5,537 nt of DNA from Nitriliruptoraceae bacterium (GTDB lineage: Bacteria; Actinomycetota; Nitriliruptoria; Nitriliruptorales; Nitriliruptoraceae), in the NCBI GenBank assembly GCA_007123425.1, contig SKLC01000403.1:1-5537 (forward strand), read 5' to 3'. The notes below the pieces were generated by a model, which searched no databases, had not been told where the DNA came from, and saw nothing but the letters and a program-made list of their open reading frames with translations. The translations under genes were made by a program, and so were the position numbers. Below are positions 1 through 5,460 of this stretch, in pieces; positions within the stretch are counted from its first letter, which is position 1, and every line of letters starts with the position of its first letter.

Positions 1-73
1 CGGCCCGTCGGGGGCCGCCGCACGTCGCGTCGGCCCGTCGGGCGCCGCCCAGGTCCCTTCGGCCCCTCGGGGG
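1..73. repeat. Three spaced copies of a GC-rich direct repeat
   Basis: A 19-base unit at 1-19 recurs at 31-49 with one mismatch, and its first 14 bases recur at 60-73 with one mismatch. Copies therefore start about 30 bases apart. Each copy can also fold on itself: 1-6 with 12-17, 33-36 with 40-43, and 63-66 with 69-72. The array touches the left window edge and may extend beyond it. It could be a string of terminator-like hairpins or an intergenic repeat family; nothing here decides which. Confidence 0.6.
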
Positions 74-84
74 AGGTGCGCCTC

Positions 85-104
85 GACCGGCCGGTCCGGG
101 GACC
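85..104. repeat. Two overlapping palindromes (mutually exclusive hairpins)
   Basis: Positions 85-96 form a perfect 12-bp palindrome (GACCGGCCGGTC). Positions 93-104 form a second inverted repeat (GGTCC, two bases, GGACC). They share bases 93-96, so as RNA only one could form at a time. The segment directly follows the repeat array and may belong to the same terminator-like zone of an upstream unit. Confidence 0.5.
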
Positions 105-223
105 ATCGGCCCTGGCGACGGCCGCGCGTGCTCGGCGCGCACCGCGCCACGGGTTGGGTCCGACCCCGGTCGAACGGCTACTCTCCCGCCACCAGAGACG
201 GCCGTGACGTGCGGTCCGGCGCC

Positions 224-252
224 TTCGACCGGTTCTGCTCACCCTTTAGGAC
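224..252 (+). promoter_or_regulatory. Weak candidate promoter for the cox operon
   Basis: TTCGAC at 224-229 and TAGGAC at 247-252 are separated by 17 bases, in one of the few less GC-rich patches upstream of coxB. TAGGAC resembles high-GC actinobacterial -10 elements (TAGGAT-like), but the -35 match is poor. An alternative pair, TTGGGT at 154-159 and TACTCT at 179-184, has a 19-base gap. If the first pair is real, the mRNA would carry a leader of about 150 nt that includes both hairpins. This is a guess from position and weak consensus. Confidence 0.2.
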
Positions 253-306
253 GGGGTGGTGGCGCCAGTCGTGGGGCCGGCATCGAGCCACCGCGGCCAC
301 CCGGAC

Positions 307-339
307 CCATGTTGCGGCGTGCCTCACGAGCAACGGTGG
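307..339 (+). promoter_or_regulatory. Leader stem-loop 1 upstream of coxB
   Basis: Interrupted hairpin. CCA (307-309) pairs with TGG (337-339), GTTGC (311-315) with GCAAC (330-334), and CGTG (318-321) with CACG (325-328), leaving a three-base loop. That makes about 12 base pairs with small internal loops. It lies some 70 bases before the coxB start. The structure is visible in the sequence; any regulatory role in the coxB leader is inference. Confidence 0.4.
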
Positions 340-349
340 GTGTGGGAGG

Positions 350-363
350 CGCACCTCGGTGCG
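350..363 (+). promoter_or_regulatory. Leader inverted repeat 2 upstream of coxB
   Basis: CGCACC at 350-355 is followed after two bases by its exact reverse complement GGTGCG at 358-363. It could form a short hairpin or act as a dyad operator. It lies 32 bases before the coxB Shine-Dalgarno sequence, directly after stem-loop 1. Confidence 0.4.
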
Positions 364-395
364 TTCAGGCGGCAGAGCCCTTCGAAAGAGCAGAC

Positions 396-400
396 AGGAG
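396..400 (+). promoter_or_regulatory. Ribosome binding site fixing the TTG start of coxB
   Basis: AGGAG sits 8 bases before the in-frame TTG at 409. No in-frame ATG lies nearby. The more upstream in-frame ATG at 256 would add 51 residues ahead of the signal peptide and has no comparable site. The in-frame GTG at 460 has a purine run only 3 bases away, which is too close. The site therefore decides the start. Confidence 0.85.
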
Positions 401-408
401 ACGCCACG

Positions 409-1521
409 TTGCGCGACAGGACCTCCTGGGAAGCTTCGACGCGTCGTCGTCGGAGGCCCGTGACCGCCATCGTGGTGCTCGCGCTGACGCTGCTGCTCGC
501 GGCCTGCGCGGGTGACCAGAGCGCCATGCATCCCGCCGGGCCCTACGCCCAGGGGCCACACGACCTCATCGTGCCCGTCCTGTGGATCGCCCTGGGCGTG
601 TTCATCCTCGTGCAGGGCCTGATCGTGGTGGCGATCGTCCGCTTCCGGCGCAGGAACGAGGACGACACCGAGCTGCCCGTGCAGGTGCACGGCAACACCC
701 GCCTCGAGATCGTCTGGACGATCATCCCCGCGGTCATCCTGGCCGCGATCGCCGTGCCGACGGTCCAGACCATCTTCGAGACGATGGAGGAGCCCGACGA
801 CCCGGACACGCTCCTCGTCGAGGTCATCGGCCACCGGTGGTGGTGGGAGTACTACTACCCGGACTACGACATCTACACCGCCAACGAGCTCGTGATGCCC
901 GTCGACACGCCCGTGCGCCTCGAGCTCACCGCCGCGGACCCGGGCCGCTCGCCCGAGGACGGGGTGATCCACTCGTACTGGGTGCCGCCGCTGGCCGGCA
1001 AGCAGGATGCCGTGCCCGGGCAGGTGACCCACCTCAACCTGCAGGCCGACGAGCCGGGGACCTACCTCGGCCAGTGCGCGGAGTACTGCGGTCTGAGCCA
1101 CGTCAACATGCGCAACCGTGCGATCGCCATGACCGACGAGGACTTCGACACCTGGGTCGACCAGCAGACCCAGCCCGCGGAGGTTCCCGAGGAGGGCACG
1201 CTTGAGGCCGAGGGTCGGGAGATGTTCTACGGCGAGGGGCTGTCGCGCTCCTGCGCCGCCTGCCACCAGATCTGGGAGGGCGACACCGCCCGCGCGCCCA
1301 GCCAGGGCCCGGACCTGACCCACCTGATGAGTCGTGATGAGTTCGCCGGGGCGATCTACGACCTCGACGAGGAGCACCTGCGCGACTGGCTCGCGAACCC
1401 GCTGGAGATGAAGGCGATGCAGCCCGAGCGCGGGATCGGCATGCCCGATCTGAACCTCAGCGACGACGAGGTCGATGCCCTGGTCGCCTACCTGCTGACG
1501 CTGGACCCCGAGGACAGCTGA
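409..1521 (+). CDS. coxB: Cytochrome c oxidase subunit II with fused cytochrome c domain (caa3-type)
   Basis: Receives electrons on the outer face of the membrane and passes them via heme c and CuA to subunit I. From the TTG start the protein has 370 residues. It has an Arg-rich N-terminus and a lipoprotein signal peptide with lipobox LAAC (Cys33). Two membrane helices follow (about 54-77 and 99-122), then the aromatic stretch RWWWEYYY (143-150) near the CuA site. CuA ligands are complete: His188, Cys223, Cys227, His231 and Met234, with Glu225 between the cysteines as the usual bridging ligand. A C-terminal cytochrome c domain (about 265-366) has the heme motif CAACH (282-286) and a probable axial Met345 in a MPDL context. 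The fused domain defines the caa3 subclass and is absent from mycobacterial subunit II. It is first in the operon, 55 bp before coxA. The tail is markedly acidic. Also called ctaC. Confidence 0.97.
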   Translation: MRDRTSWEASTRRRRRPVTAIVVLALTLLLAACAGDQSAMHPAGPYAQGPHDLIVPVLWIALGVFILVQGLIVVAIVRFRRRNEDDTELPVQVHGNTRLEIVWTIIPAVILAAIAVPTVQTIFETMEEPDDPDTLLVEVIGHRWWWEYYYPDYDIYTANELVMPVDTPVRLELTAADPGRSPEDGVIHSYWVPPLAGKQDAVPGQVTHLNLQADEPGTYLGQCAEYCGLSHVNMRNRAIAMTDEDFDTWVDQQTQPAEVPEEGTLEAEGREMFYGEGLSRSCAACHQIWEGDTARAPSQGPDLTHLMSRDEFAGAIYDLDEEHLRDWLANPLEMKAMQPERGIGMPDLNLSDDEVDALVAYLLTLDPEDS

Positions 1522-1535
1522 CATGTCACGCCCTC

Positions 1536-1557
1536 ATCCGGGCCCGCGGGCCCGGAT
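1536..1557. repeat. Perfect 22-bp palindrome between coxB and coxA
   Basis: The 22 bases read identically on both strands, centred on GCCCGCGGGC. As RNA they give a 9-bp stem with a four-base CGCG loop. The element starts 14 bases after the coxB stop and ends 5 bases before the coxA ribosome binding site. No T-run follows, so a classical intrinsic terminator is unlikely. An mRNA-stabilising or processing hairpin, or a protein-binding dyad, is possible. Confidence 0.7.
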
Positions 1558-1562
1558 CGGCG

Positions 1563-1567
1563 AGGAG
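1563..1567 (+). promoter_or_regulatory. Ribosome binding site fixing the coxA start
   Basis: AGGAG lies 9 bases before ATG at 1577. The in-frame ATG at 1523, two bases after the coxB stop, has no such site, and its extra 18 residues would be encoded by the palindrome, so the later start is preferred. Confidence 0.8.
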
Positions 1568-1576
1568 AGACACACC

Positions 1577-3493
1577 ATGGCGAGCGCCGACACCGCCAAG
1601 CGTGGCGGACTCATGTCGCGACCCACGGCCGAGACCGGCTGGACGTCGTGGCTGACCACCACCGACCACAAGAAGATCGGGATCCTGTACTTCTGGACCA
1701 CGATGATCTTCTTCTTCCTCGGTGGCGTCGAGGCCGGGCTGGTGCGCTTCCAGCTGGCACAGGCCGAGACCTCGCTGATCACCGAAGAGATCTACAACCA
1801 GATGTTCACGATGCACGGCATCACCATGGTGTTCCTGGTGGTGATGCCGCTGTCGGCGGCCTTCTTCAACTACCTCATCCCGCTGCAGATCGGCGCGCGT
1901 GACGTCGCCTTCCCCCGCCTGAACGCGTTCAGCTACTGGGTCTACCTCTTCGGCGGGATCTTCCTGTACTCCTCGTTCTTCCTGGGCGGCGCTCCGAACG
2001 CCGCATGGGTCGCCTACGTGCCGCTGTCGACCGACGCCGTCTCCAACATGGGCTTCTACGCGATCGGTCTGCAGATCGTGGGGCTGTCCTCGTTGGCCGC
2101 GGCCGTGAACTTCATCGTCACGATCCTGAACATGCGCGCGCCGGGCATGACCTTCATGCGCCTGCCGGTGTTCATCTGGATGTCGCTGGTCACCAACTTC
2201 CTGCTGCTGTTCGCGATCCCGATCATCGCGGTCGCGCTGTTCATGCTGCAGTTCGACACGATCTACGGCGCGCAGTTCTTCCAGCCCGCCACCGGCGGCG
2301 ACCCGGTCCTCTGGCAGCACCTGTTCTGGCTCTTCGGGCATCCCGAGGTCTACATCATGATCCTCCCGGCGATGGGGATCGTCTCGGAGATCCTGCCCAC
2401 CTTCTCGAAGAAGCCGCTGTTCGGCTACGCGGCCGTCGTGTTCGCCGGTGCCGCCATCGCCTTCATCGGCTTCGGCGTGTGGGCGCACCACATGTTCACC
2501 TCGGCGATCGGACCCGTGGCGCGCTCGGCGTTCTCGCTGGCGACGATGTTCATCGCCGTGCCCACCGGCATCAAGATCTTCAACTGGGTCTTCACGATGT
2601 GGGGCGGGAAGCTGCGGCTCAACACCGCCATGCTGTTCTCCATCGGATTCGTGTCGATGTTCACCATCGGCGGGCTGTCGGGCGTCACCCACGCGATCGT
2701 CCCCCACAACGCCCAGCAGCACGACACCTACTACGTGGTGGCCCACTTCCACTACGTGCTGTTCGGCGGGGCGCTGTTCGGGCTGGTCGCCGGGATGTAC
2801 TACTGGTTCCCGAAGGTGACCGGCAAGCTGATGAACGAGTCGTTGGGCAAGCTCCACTTCTGGACGTGGCTGGTCGGCTTCAACCTCACCTTCGGCCCGA
2901 TGCACATGTCTGGGCTGCTCGGCCAGCCGCGGCGGACCGCCGTCCTGCCCGGCGAGCTCGGTGGCACGGTGGAGATCTACAACCTGTTGTCCACCATCGG
3001 GTACGTGGTCCTGGTCGTCTCTTCGCTGATCTTCATCACGAACCTGATCAAGAGCATCAAGGGCGGCGAGCCCGCGGGCCTCGACCCGTGGGACGCGCGG
3101 ACCCTGGAGTGGCTGACCGACTCGCCGCCCAAGCACTACAACTTCGGGACCATCCCCACGGTCACCCACCGCGACGAGTTCTGGCACCGCAAGTACGCCG
3201 AGGACGAGACCGGCACCCCGGTCGCGGTGCCCGCGGGTGGCTCCGAGGAGCACGACGCCGCGGTGCGCGACAGCGAGGCGGAGGCCGAGGAGCACATCCA
3301 CATGCCCGACCCCTCCTACTGGCCGCTGGTGATGACCTCCGGGATGCTGCCGATGGGCTACGCGCTGCTGTACGCGAGCATCCCGCTGGGAATCGTCGCC
3401 GTGCTGTGGATGCTGGTCGGCATGTTCGGCTGGATCATCGAGCCCGTCGCCGAGGGCGATGACGATGAGCCCGAGCCGGTCCCTGCCCACTGA
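1577..3493 (+). CDS. coxA: Cytochrome c oxidase subunit I, with two-helix C-terminal extension
   Basis: Catalytic subunit that reduces O2 to water and pumps protons; 638 residues. Heme a ligands are His80 (FTMHG) and His392; the heme a3 ligand is His390 (VAHFHY). CuB ligands are His255, His304 and His305, with Tyr259 as the His-Tyr cross-link partner. D-channel Asp109 (GARD) and Asn98, Glu257 of GHPEVY and K-channel Lys333 (TGIK) are all present, which marks an A1-type pump. Arg57 matches the heme a formyl partner, and Arg452-Arg453 match the propionate-binding pair. After the 12-helix core comes a soluble stretch with an acidic segment. A hydrophobic segment at about 581-621 follows, long enough for two helices, then an acidic tail. 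Such an extension is known from Bacillus CtaD, where it replaces the first two helices of subunit III, and coxC here is correspondingly short. Also called ctaD. Confidence 0.98.
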   Translation: MASADTAKRGGLMSRPTAETGWTSWLTTTDHKKIGILYFWTTMIFFFLGGVEAGLVRFQLAQAETSLITEEIYNQMFTMHGITMVFLVVMPLSAAFFNYLIPLQIGARDVAFPRLNAFSYWVYLFGGIFLYSSFFLGGAPNAAWVAYVPLSTDAVSNMGFYAIGLQIVGLSSLAAAVNFIVTILNMRAPGMTFMRLPVFIWMSLVTNFLLLFAIPIIAVALFMLQFDTIYGAQFFQPATGGDPVLWQHLFWLFGHPEVYIMILPAMGIVSEILPTFSKKPLFGYAAVVFAGAAIAFIGFGVWAHHMFTSAIGPVARSAFSLATMFIAVPTGIKIFNWVFTMWGGKLRLNTAMLFSIGFVSMFTIGGLSGVTHAIVPHNAQQHDTYYVVAHFHYVLFGGALFGLVAGMYYWFPKVTGKLMNESLGKLHFWTWLVGFNLTFGPMHMSGLLGQPRRTAVLPGELGGTVEIYNLLSTIGYVVLVVSSLIFITNLIKSIKGGEPAGLDPWDARTLEWLTDSPPKHYNFGTIPTVTHRDEFWHRKYAEDETGTPVAVPAGGSEEHDAAVRDSEAEAEEHIHMPDPSYWPLVMTSGMLPMGYALLYASIPLGIVAVLWMLVGMFGWIIEPVAEGDDDEPEPVPAH

Positions 3494-3547
3494 CGGCACC
3501 GGTGACGTTGCACGAGCACGGTCCCGCGAAGCCGGAGACCACGAACG

Positions 3548-3553
3548 AGGGAG
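3548..3553 (+). promoter_or_regulatory. Ribosome binding site fixing the GTG start of coxC
   Basis: AGGGAG lies 7 bases before the GTG at 3561. The in-frame ATG at 3459 would overlap the end of coxA by 35 bases and add 34 Arg-rich residues not expected of subunit III, so the GTG is chosen. The sequence from this site to the start codon repeats 13 bases found at the coxB start. Confidence 0.8.
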
Positions 3554-3560
3554 ACGCCAC

Positions 3561-4154
3561 GTGACCGCAGGCGCTCACGAGACCACCCTGGGTCTCGATC
3601 ACCGCAAGCTCGCGATGTGGGTGTTCCTGGGATCGGAGTTCCTGTTCTTCGGGGGCTTCATCGCGGCCTACCTGCTCTATCTCGACACCACCGCCGGTGG
3701 CCCCGGGGTCGAGATCTTCGACATCCCGTTCACGACGATCAGCTCCTTCGTGCTGCTGATGTCGTCGCTGACGATGGTGCTGGCCCACCACGCCCACACC
3801 AAGGGCGACATGCGGCGGATGCGTCTATGGGTGCTGGCCACCGCGGGGCAGGGGGCGGTCTTCCTCGGCGGCCAGGTCTTCGAGTTCAACGTCTTCTGGC
3901 GGGAAGGGCTGATCTACGGCGACAGCCCCTTCGCCTCGGCCTTCTACACCCTGACCGGCTTCCACGGGATCCACGTGTTCATCGGGATCCTGATGCTGCT
4001 CGGCCTGTACAGCCTCACGCTGACGGGCAAGATCAAGCCCGGGCAGCCGATCAAGACCGAGATGATCGGCCTGTACTGGCACTTCGTCGACATCATCTGG
4101 GTGCTGATCTTCGGTGTGGTCTACCTGATACCCGAGCTCGCCCTGCTCGAGTGA
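3561..4154 (+). CDS. coxC: Cytochrome c oxidase subunit III, short five-helix form
   Basis: Membrane subunit that packs against subunit I and supports sustained proton pumping; 197 residues from the GTG start. Five hydrophobic segments lie at about 17-40, 57-77, 89-109, 126-154 and 168-190. Glu26 in LGSEFLFFG matches the conserved, DCCD-reactive glutamate of the family. GFHGIH (133-138) and YWHFVD (172-177) are further family signatures. Full subunit III has seven helices; the first two are missing here, as in Bacillus CtaE, and appear instead at the end of CoxA. It lies 67 bp after coxA and 55 bp before coxD. The first 15 residues are probably cytoplasmic. Also called ctaE. Confidence 0.96.
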   Translation: MTAGAHETTLGLDHRKLAMWVFLGSEFLFFGGFIAAYLLYLDTTAGGPGVEIFDIPFTTISSFVLLMSSLTMVLAHHAHTKGDMRRMRLWVLATAGQGAVFLGGQVFEFNVFWREGLIYGDSPFASAFYTLTGFHGIHVFIGILMLLGLYSLTLTGKIKPGQPIKTEMIGLYWHFVDIIWVLIFGVVYLIPELALLE

Positions 4155-4209
4155 CCCCACCCGGCCAGGCGGCGCGGCGGCCGCAGTTCGATGCCACAGG
4201 AGCCTTCAG

Positions 4210-4554
4210 ATGAGCGCCAACCCCGAGACCAGCGCACCGCAGGCGGATGCGGAGCACGACGAGCACGGCCACCACCCCACCCCGCGGGACTACGTGCGGA
4301 TCGCGCTGATCCTCGCCGTGCTCACGCTCATGGAGTACTCCACCTACGTCTTCGACTTCGGTGGTCTGGGCATCCCGCTGCTGGTGGTGCTGATCGCCGT
4401 CAAGTTCGTCTACGTCGCCAGCTGGTTCATGCACCTGAAGTTCGATACCAAGATCTTCAGCCGCTTCATGTACGGCGGCCTGGCGCTGGCGTTCACCCTC
4501 TACGTGCTGACCCTGATCATCATCCTCTTCGCGAGCGCCACCGGCATGGAGTGA
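4210..4554 (+). CDS. coxD: Cytochrome c oxidase subunit IV (bacterial small subunit)
   Basis: Small accessory subunit of bacterial aa3/caa3 oxidases, thought to help assemble or stabilise the copper-heme core; 114 residues, typical of the family. A His/Asp/Glu-rich soluble N-terminus (1-27) is followed by three membrane helices (about 28-47, 55-75 and 86-107). The family signature lies at the end of helix 2: Lys65 and then FMHLKFD (73-79). The opening HPTPRDY (22-28) is also typical. An AGGAG at 4198-4202 lies 7 bases before the ATG. Its position after coxC matches ctaF in the ctaCDEF order. The His-rich N-terminus might bind metal, but this is only a possibility. Confidence 0.92.
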   Translation: MSANPETSAPQADAEHDEHGHHPTPRDYVRIALILAVLTLMEYSTYVFDFGGLGIPLLVVLIAVKFVYVASWFMHLKFDTKIFSRFMYGGLALAFTLYVLTLIIILFASATGME

Positions 4555-4563
4555 TCGGTCCTG

Positions 4564-4579
4564 CGGGGCATCTGCCCCG
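4564..4579 (+). repeat. Hairpin between coxD and the cupredoxin gene
   Basis: CGGGGC (4564-4569) pairs with GCCCCG (4574-4579) around an ATCT loop. CC at 4560-4561 and GATC at 4553-4556 can pair with GG at 4580-4581 and GATC at 4582-4585, extending the stem across small bulges. It starts within the coxD stop codon region and is not followed by a T-run. It may be a partial terminator or processing hairpin that lowers expression of the last gene. Confidence 0.45.
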
Positions 4580-4632
4580 GGGATCACATCGGCCGCCGAC
4601 CACCATCTGGACAACCACGAGGACCCCGCGCG

Positions 4633-5343
4633 ATGCAGACCGACTTCCGAAACCGCGTGTTCCTGCCGATCATGGTGCCGGTGCTCATCCTGCTGGTCAT
4701 GGCGGCGTTCATCGGCACGCTCGCGTTGATCTTCCTGCACGGCACCCACGAGATGTCGCTCATGCTCGCCATCGTGGCGGCAGGCGGGATCCTGTTCACG
4801 GTGGCGCTGGCGACCTCGCAGGACCGGCTCGATCCGGTGCGCCGCACCGTGCTGGGCGTGGCGGTGCTCACCCCATTCGTGCTGGGTGCGCTGTTCGCCG
4901 GCGGCGTGCTGGGCGCGATCCCCGAGGGTGAGCGCATGATCGACGTCGAGCCGCCCGTGGAGGCGCCCGAGGACGCCGTCCTGGCCGCCGAGAACTCCGA
5001 CGAGTTCTGCCTCCCCGTCGACGGTGAGTGCGAGCCCACCGAGCTGTGGACGGTCGCGTCGCAGGGCGAGGAGCAGTTCGTCTACCTCTTCGACAACCAG
5101 GAGGCGGGGGTCCCGCACAACCTCTCGATCAACGAGCTCGAGGGCGACCGCGACGACCCGCAGCCCGGTGAGCAGCTCCATGAGGGCGAGGTCATCACCG
5201 GCGTGGATGAGGTGATCGAGATCGCCACCCCGGGCCTCGAGCCGGGCGACTACTACTTCGTCTGCGATGTCCACCCCGCCACGATGATCGGCGTGCTCGA
5301 GGTCACCGAGGAGGGCGAGGACACGGAGGCCGACGAGGCCTGA
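4633..5343 (+). CDS. Membrane-anchored cupredoxin (type 1 copper) protein in the cox operon
   Basis: 236 residues. The N-terminus has three hydrophobic helices (about 10-35, 41-62 and 71-96), followed by an extracytoplasmic domain. Its last 90 residues form a cupredoxin fold: the first copper ligand is His162 (VPHNLSIN), then Cys211, His214 and Met218 in CDVHPATM. The spacing C-x2-H-x3-M differs by one residue from plastocyanin (C-x2-H-x4-M) and amicyanin (C-x2-H-x2-M). Cys126 and Cys133 could form a disulfide in the linker. The tail is very acidic. GAGGA at 4619-4623 lies 9 bases before the ATG. Its place at the end of the oxidase operon suggests electron delivery to the caa3 oxidase or copper handling; both are inference. 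The cupredoxin assignment is firm, but I know no gene name for it. Confidence 0.85.
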   Translation: MQTDFRNRVFLPIMVPVLILLVMAAFIGTLALIFLHGTHEMSLMLAIVAAGGILFTVALATSQDRLDPVRRTVLGVAVLTPFVLGALFAGGVLGAIPEGERMIDVEPPVEAPEDAVLAAENSDEFCLPVDGECEPTELWTVASQGEEQFVYLFDNQEAGVPHNLSINELEGDRDDPQPGEQLHEGEVITGVDEVIEIATPGLEPGDYYFVCDVHPATMIGVLEVTEEGEDTEADEA

Positions 5344-5351
5344 TGCCGGCC

Positions 5352-5385
5352 CGCGGGCAGGCGCCCACCGGGGCGTGTGCCCGCG
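5352..5385 (+). terminator. Strong stem-loop after the last gene, probable operon terminator
   Basis: An 8-bp stem (5352-5359 with 5378-5385) is followed by one G-G mismatch, then a 6-bp stem (5361-5366 with 5371-5376, including one G-U pair) and an ACCG loop. It begins 9 bases after the stop codon of the cupredoxin gene. No T-run follows, as is common for proposed terminators in GC-rich actinobacteria. The structure is clear; termination activity is inferred from its position. Confidence 0.6.
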
Positions 5386-5395
5386 CGTCGCCGGG

Positions 5396-5460
5396 GCGCC
5401 GTCGTGACCGGCGCGGCCGACGCTTGCCCGCCGGACCTCGCGAGATCGAGCGTCTCGAGG
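5396..5460. repeat. Further inverted repeats downstream of the operon
   Basis: Two more potential hairpins follow the main one. GCGCCG (5396-5401) pairs with CGGCGC (5409-5414). CCTC plus GAGA (5436-5439, 5442-5445) pair with TCTC plus GAGG (5453-5460), giving 8 pairs with a two-base bulge and a seven-base loop. They may back up termination or belong to a convergent gene beyond the window. No gene is supportable in 5344-5537. Confidence 0.35.

Larger units (their letters stand above)
1..408. other. Gene-free region upstream of the cox operon
   Basis: No coding region can be supported here. All three forward frames are open over long stretches, which is expected at this GC content, but the translations are low-complexity Arg/Pro/Gly-rich and match no family I know. 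The first 104 bases are dominated by GC-rich repeats and palindromes. The middle (about 105-300) contains the least GC-rich patches, where a promoter could lie. The last 100 bases contain two hairpins and the coxB ribosome binding site. I infer that this is an intergenic region carrying the end of an upstream transcription unit plus the promoter and leader of the oxidase operon. Confidence 0.6.

Noticed and set aside
128..463. Small open frame upstream of and overlapping the coxB start
   Set aside because: No recognisable domain, no convincing ribosome binding site, and it runs through the coxB leader hairpins; all frames are open here because of GC content.
178..1524. Long minus-strand open frame opposite coxB (448 codons)
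   Set aside because: It mirrors the codon structure of coxB, gives a low-complexity Val/Arg/Asp/His-rich translation with no domain, and is expected opposite a GC-rich gene.
2005..3462. Long plus-strand open frame in another frame inside coxA (485 codons)
   Set aside because: Arg/Ala/His-rich out-of-frame translation; coxA in the correct frame has all catalytic residues intact, so this is not a separate gene or a frameshift.
1526..3499. Long minus-strand open frame opposite coxA (657 codons)
   Set aside because: It almost exactly matches the length of coxA and is rich in Asp, Glu, His, Arg and Gln from antisense codons; there is no family similarity or plausible start site.
3497..3504. 8-bp palindrome CACCGGTG between coxA and coxC
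   Set aside because: Too short to be meaningful at this GC content and not extended by its flanks.
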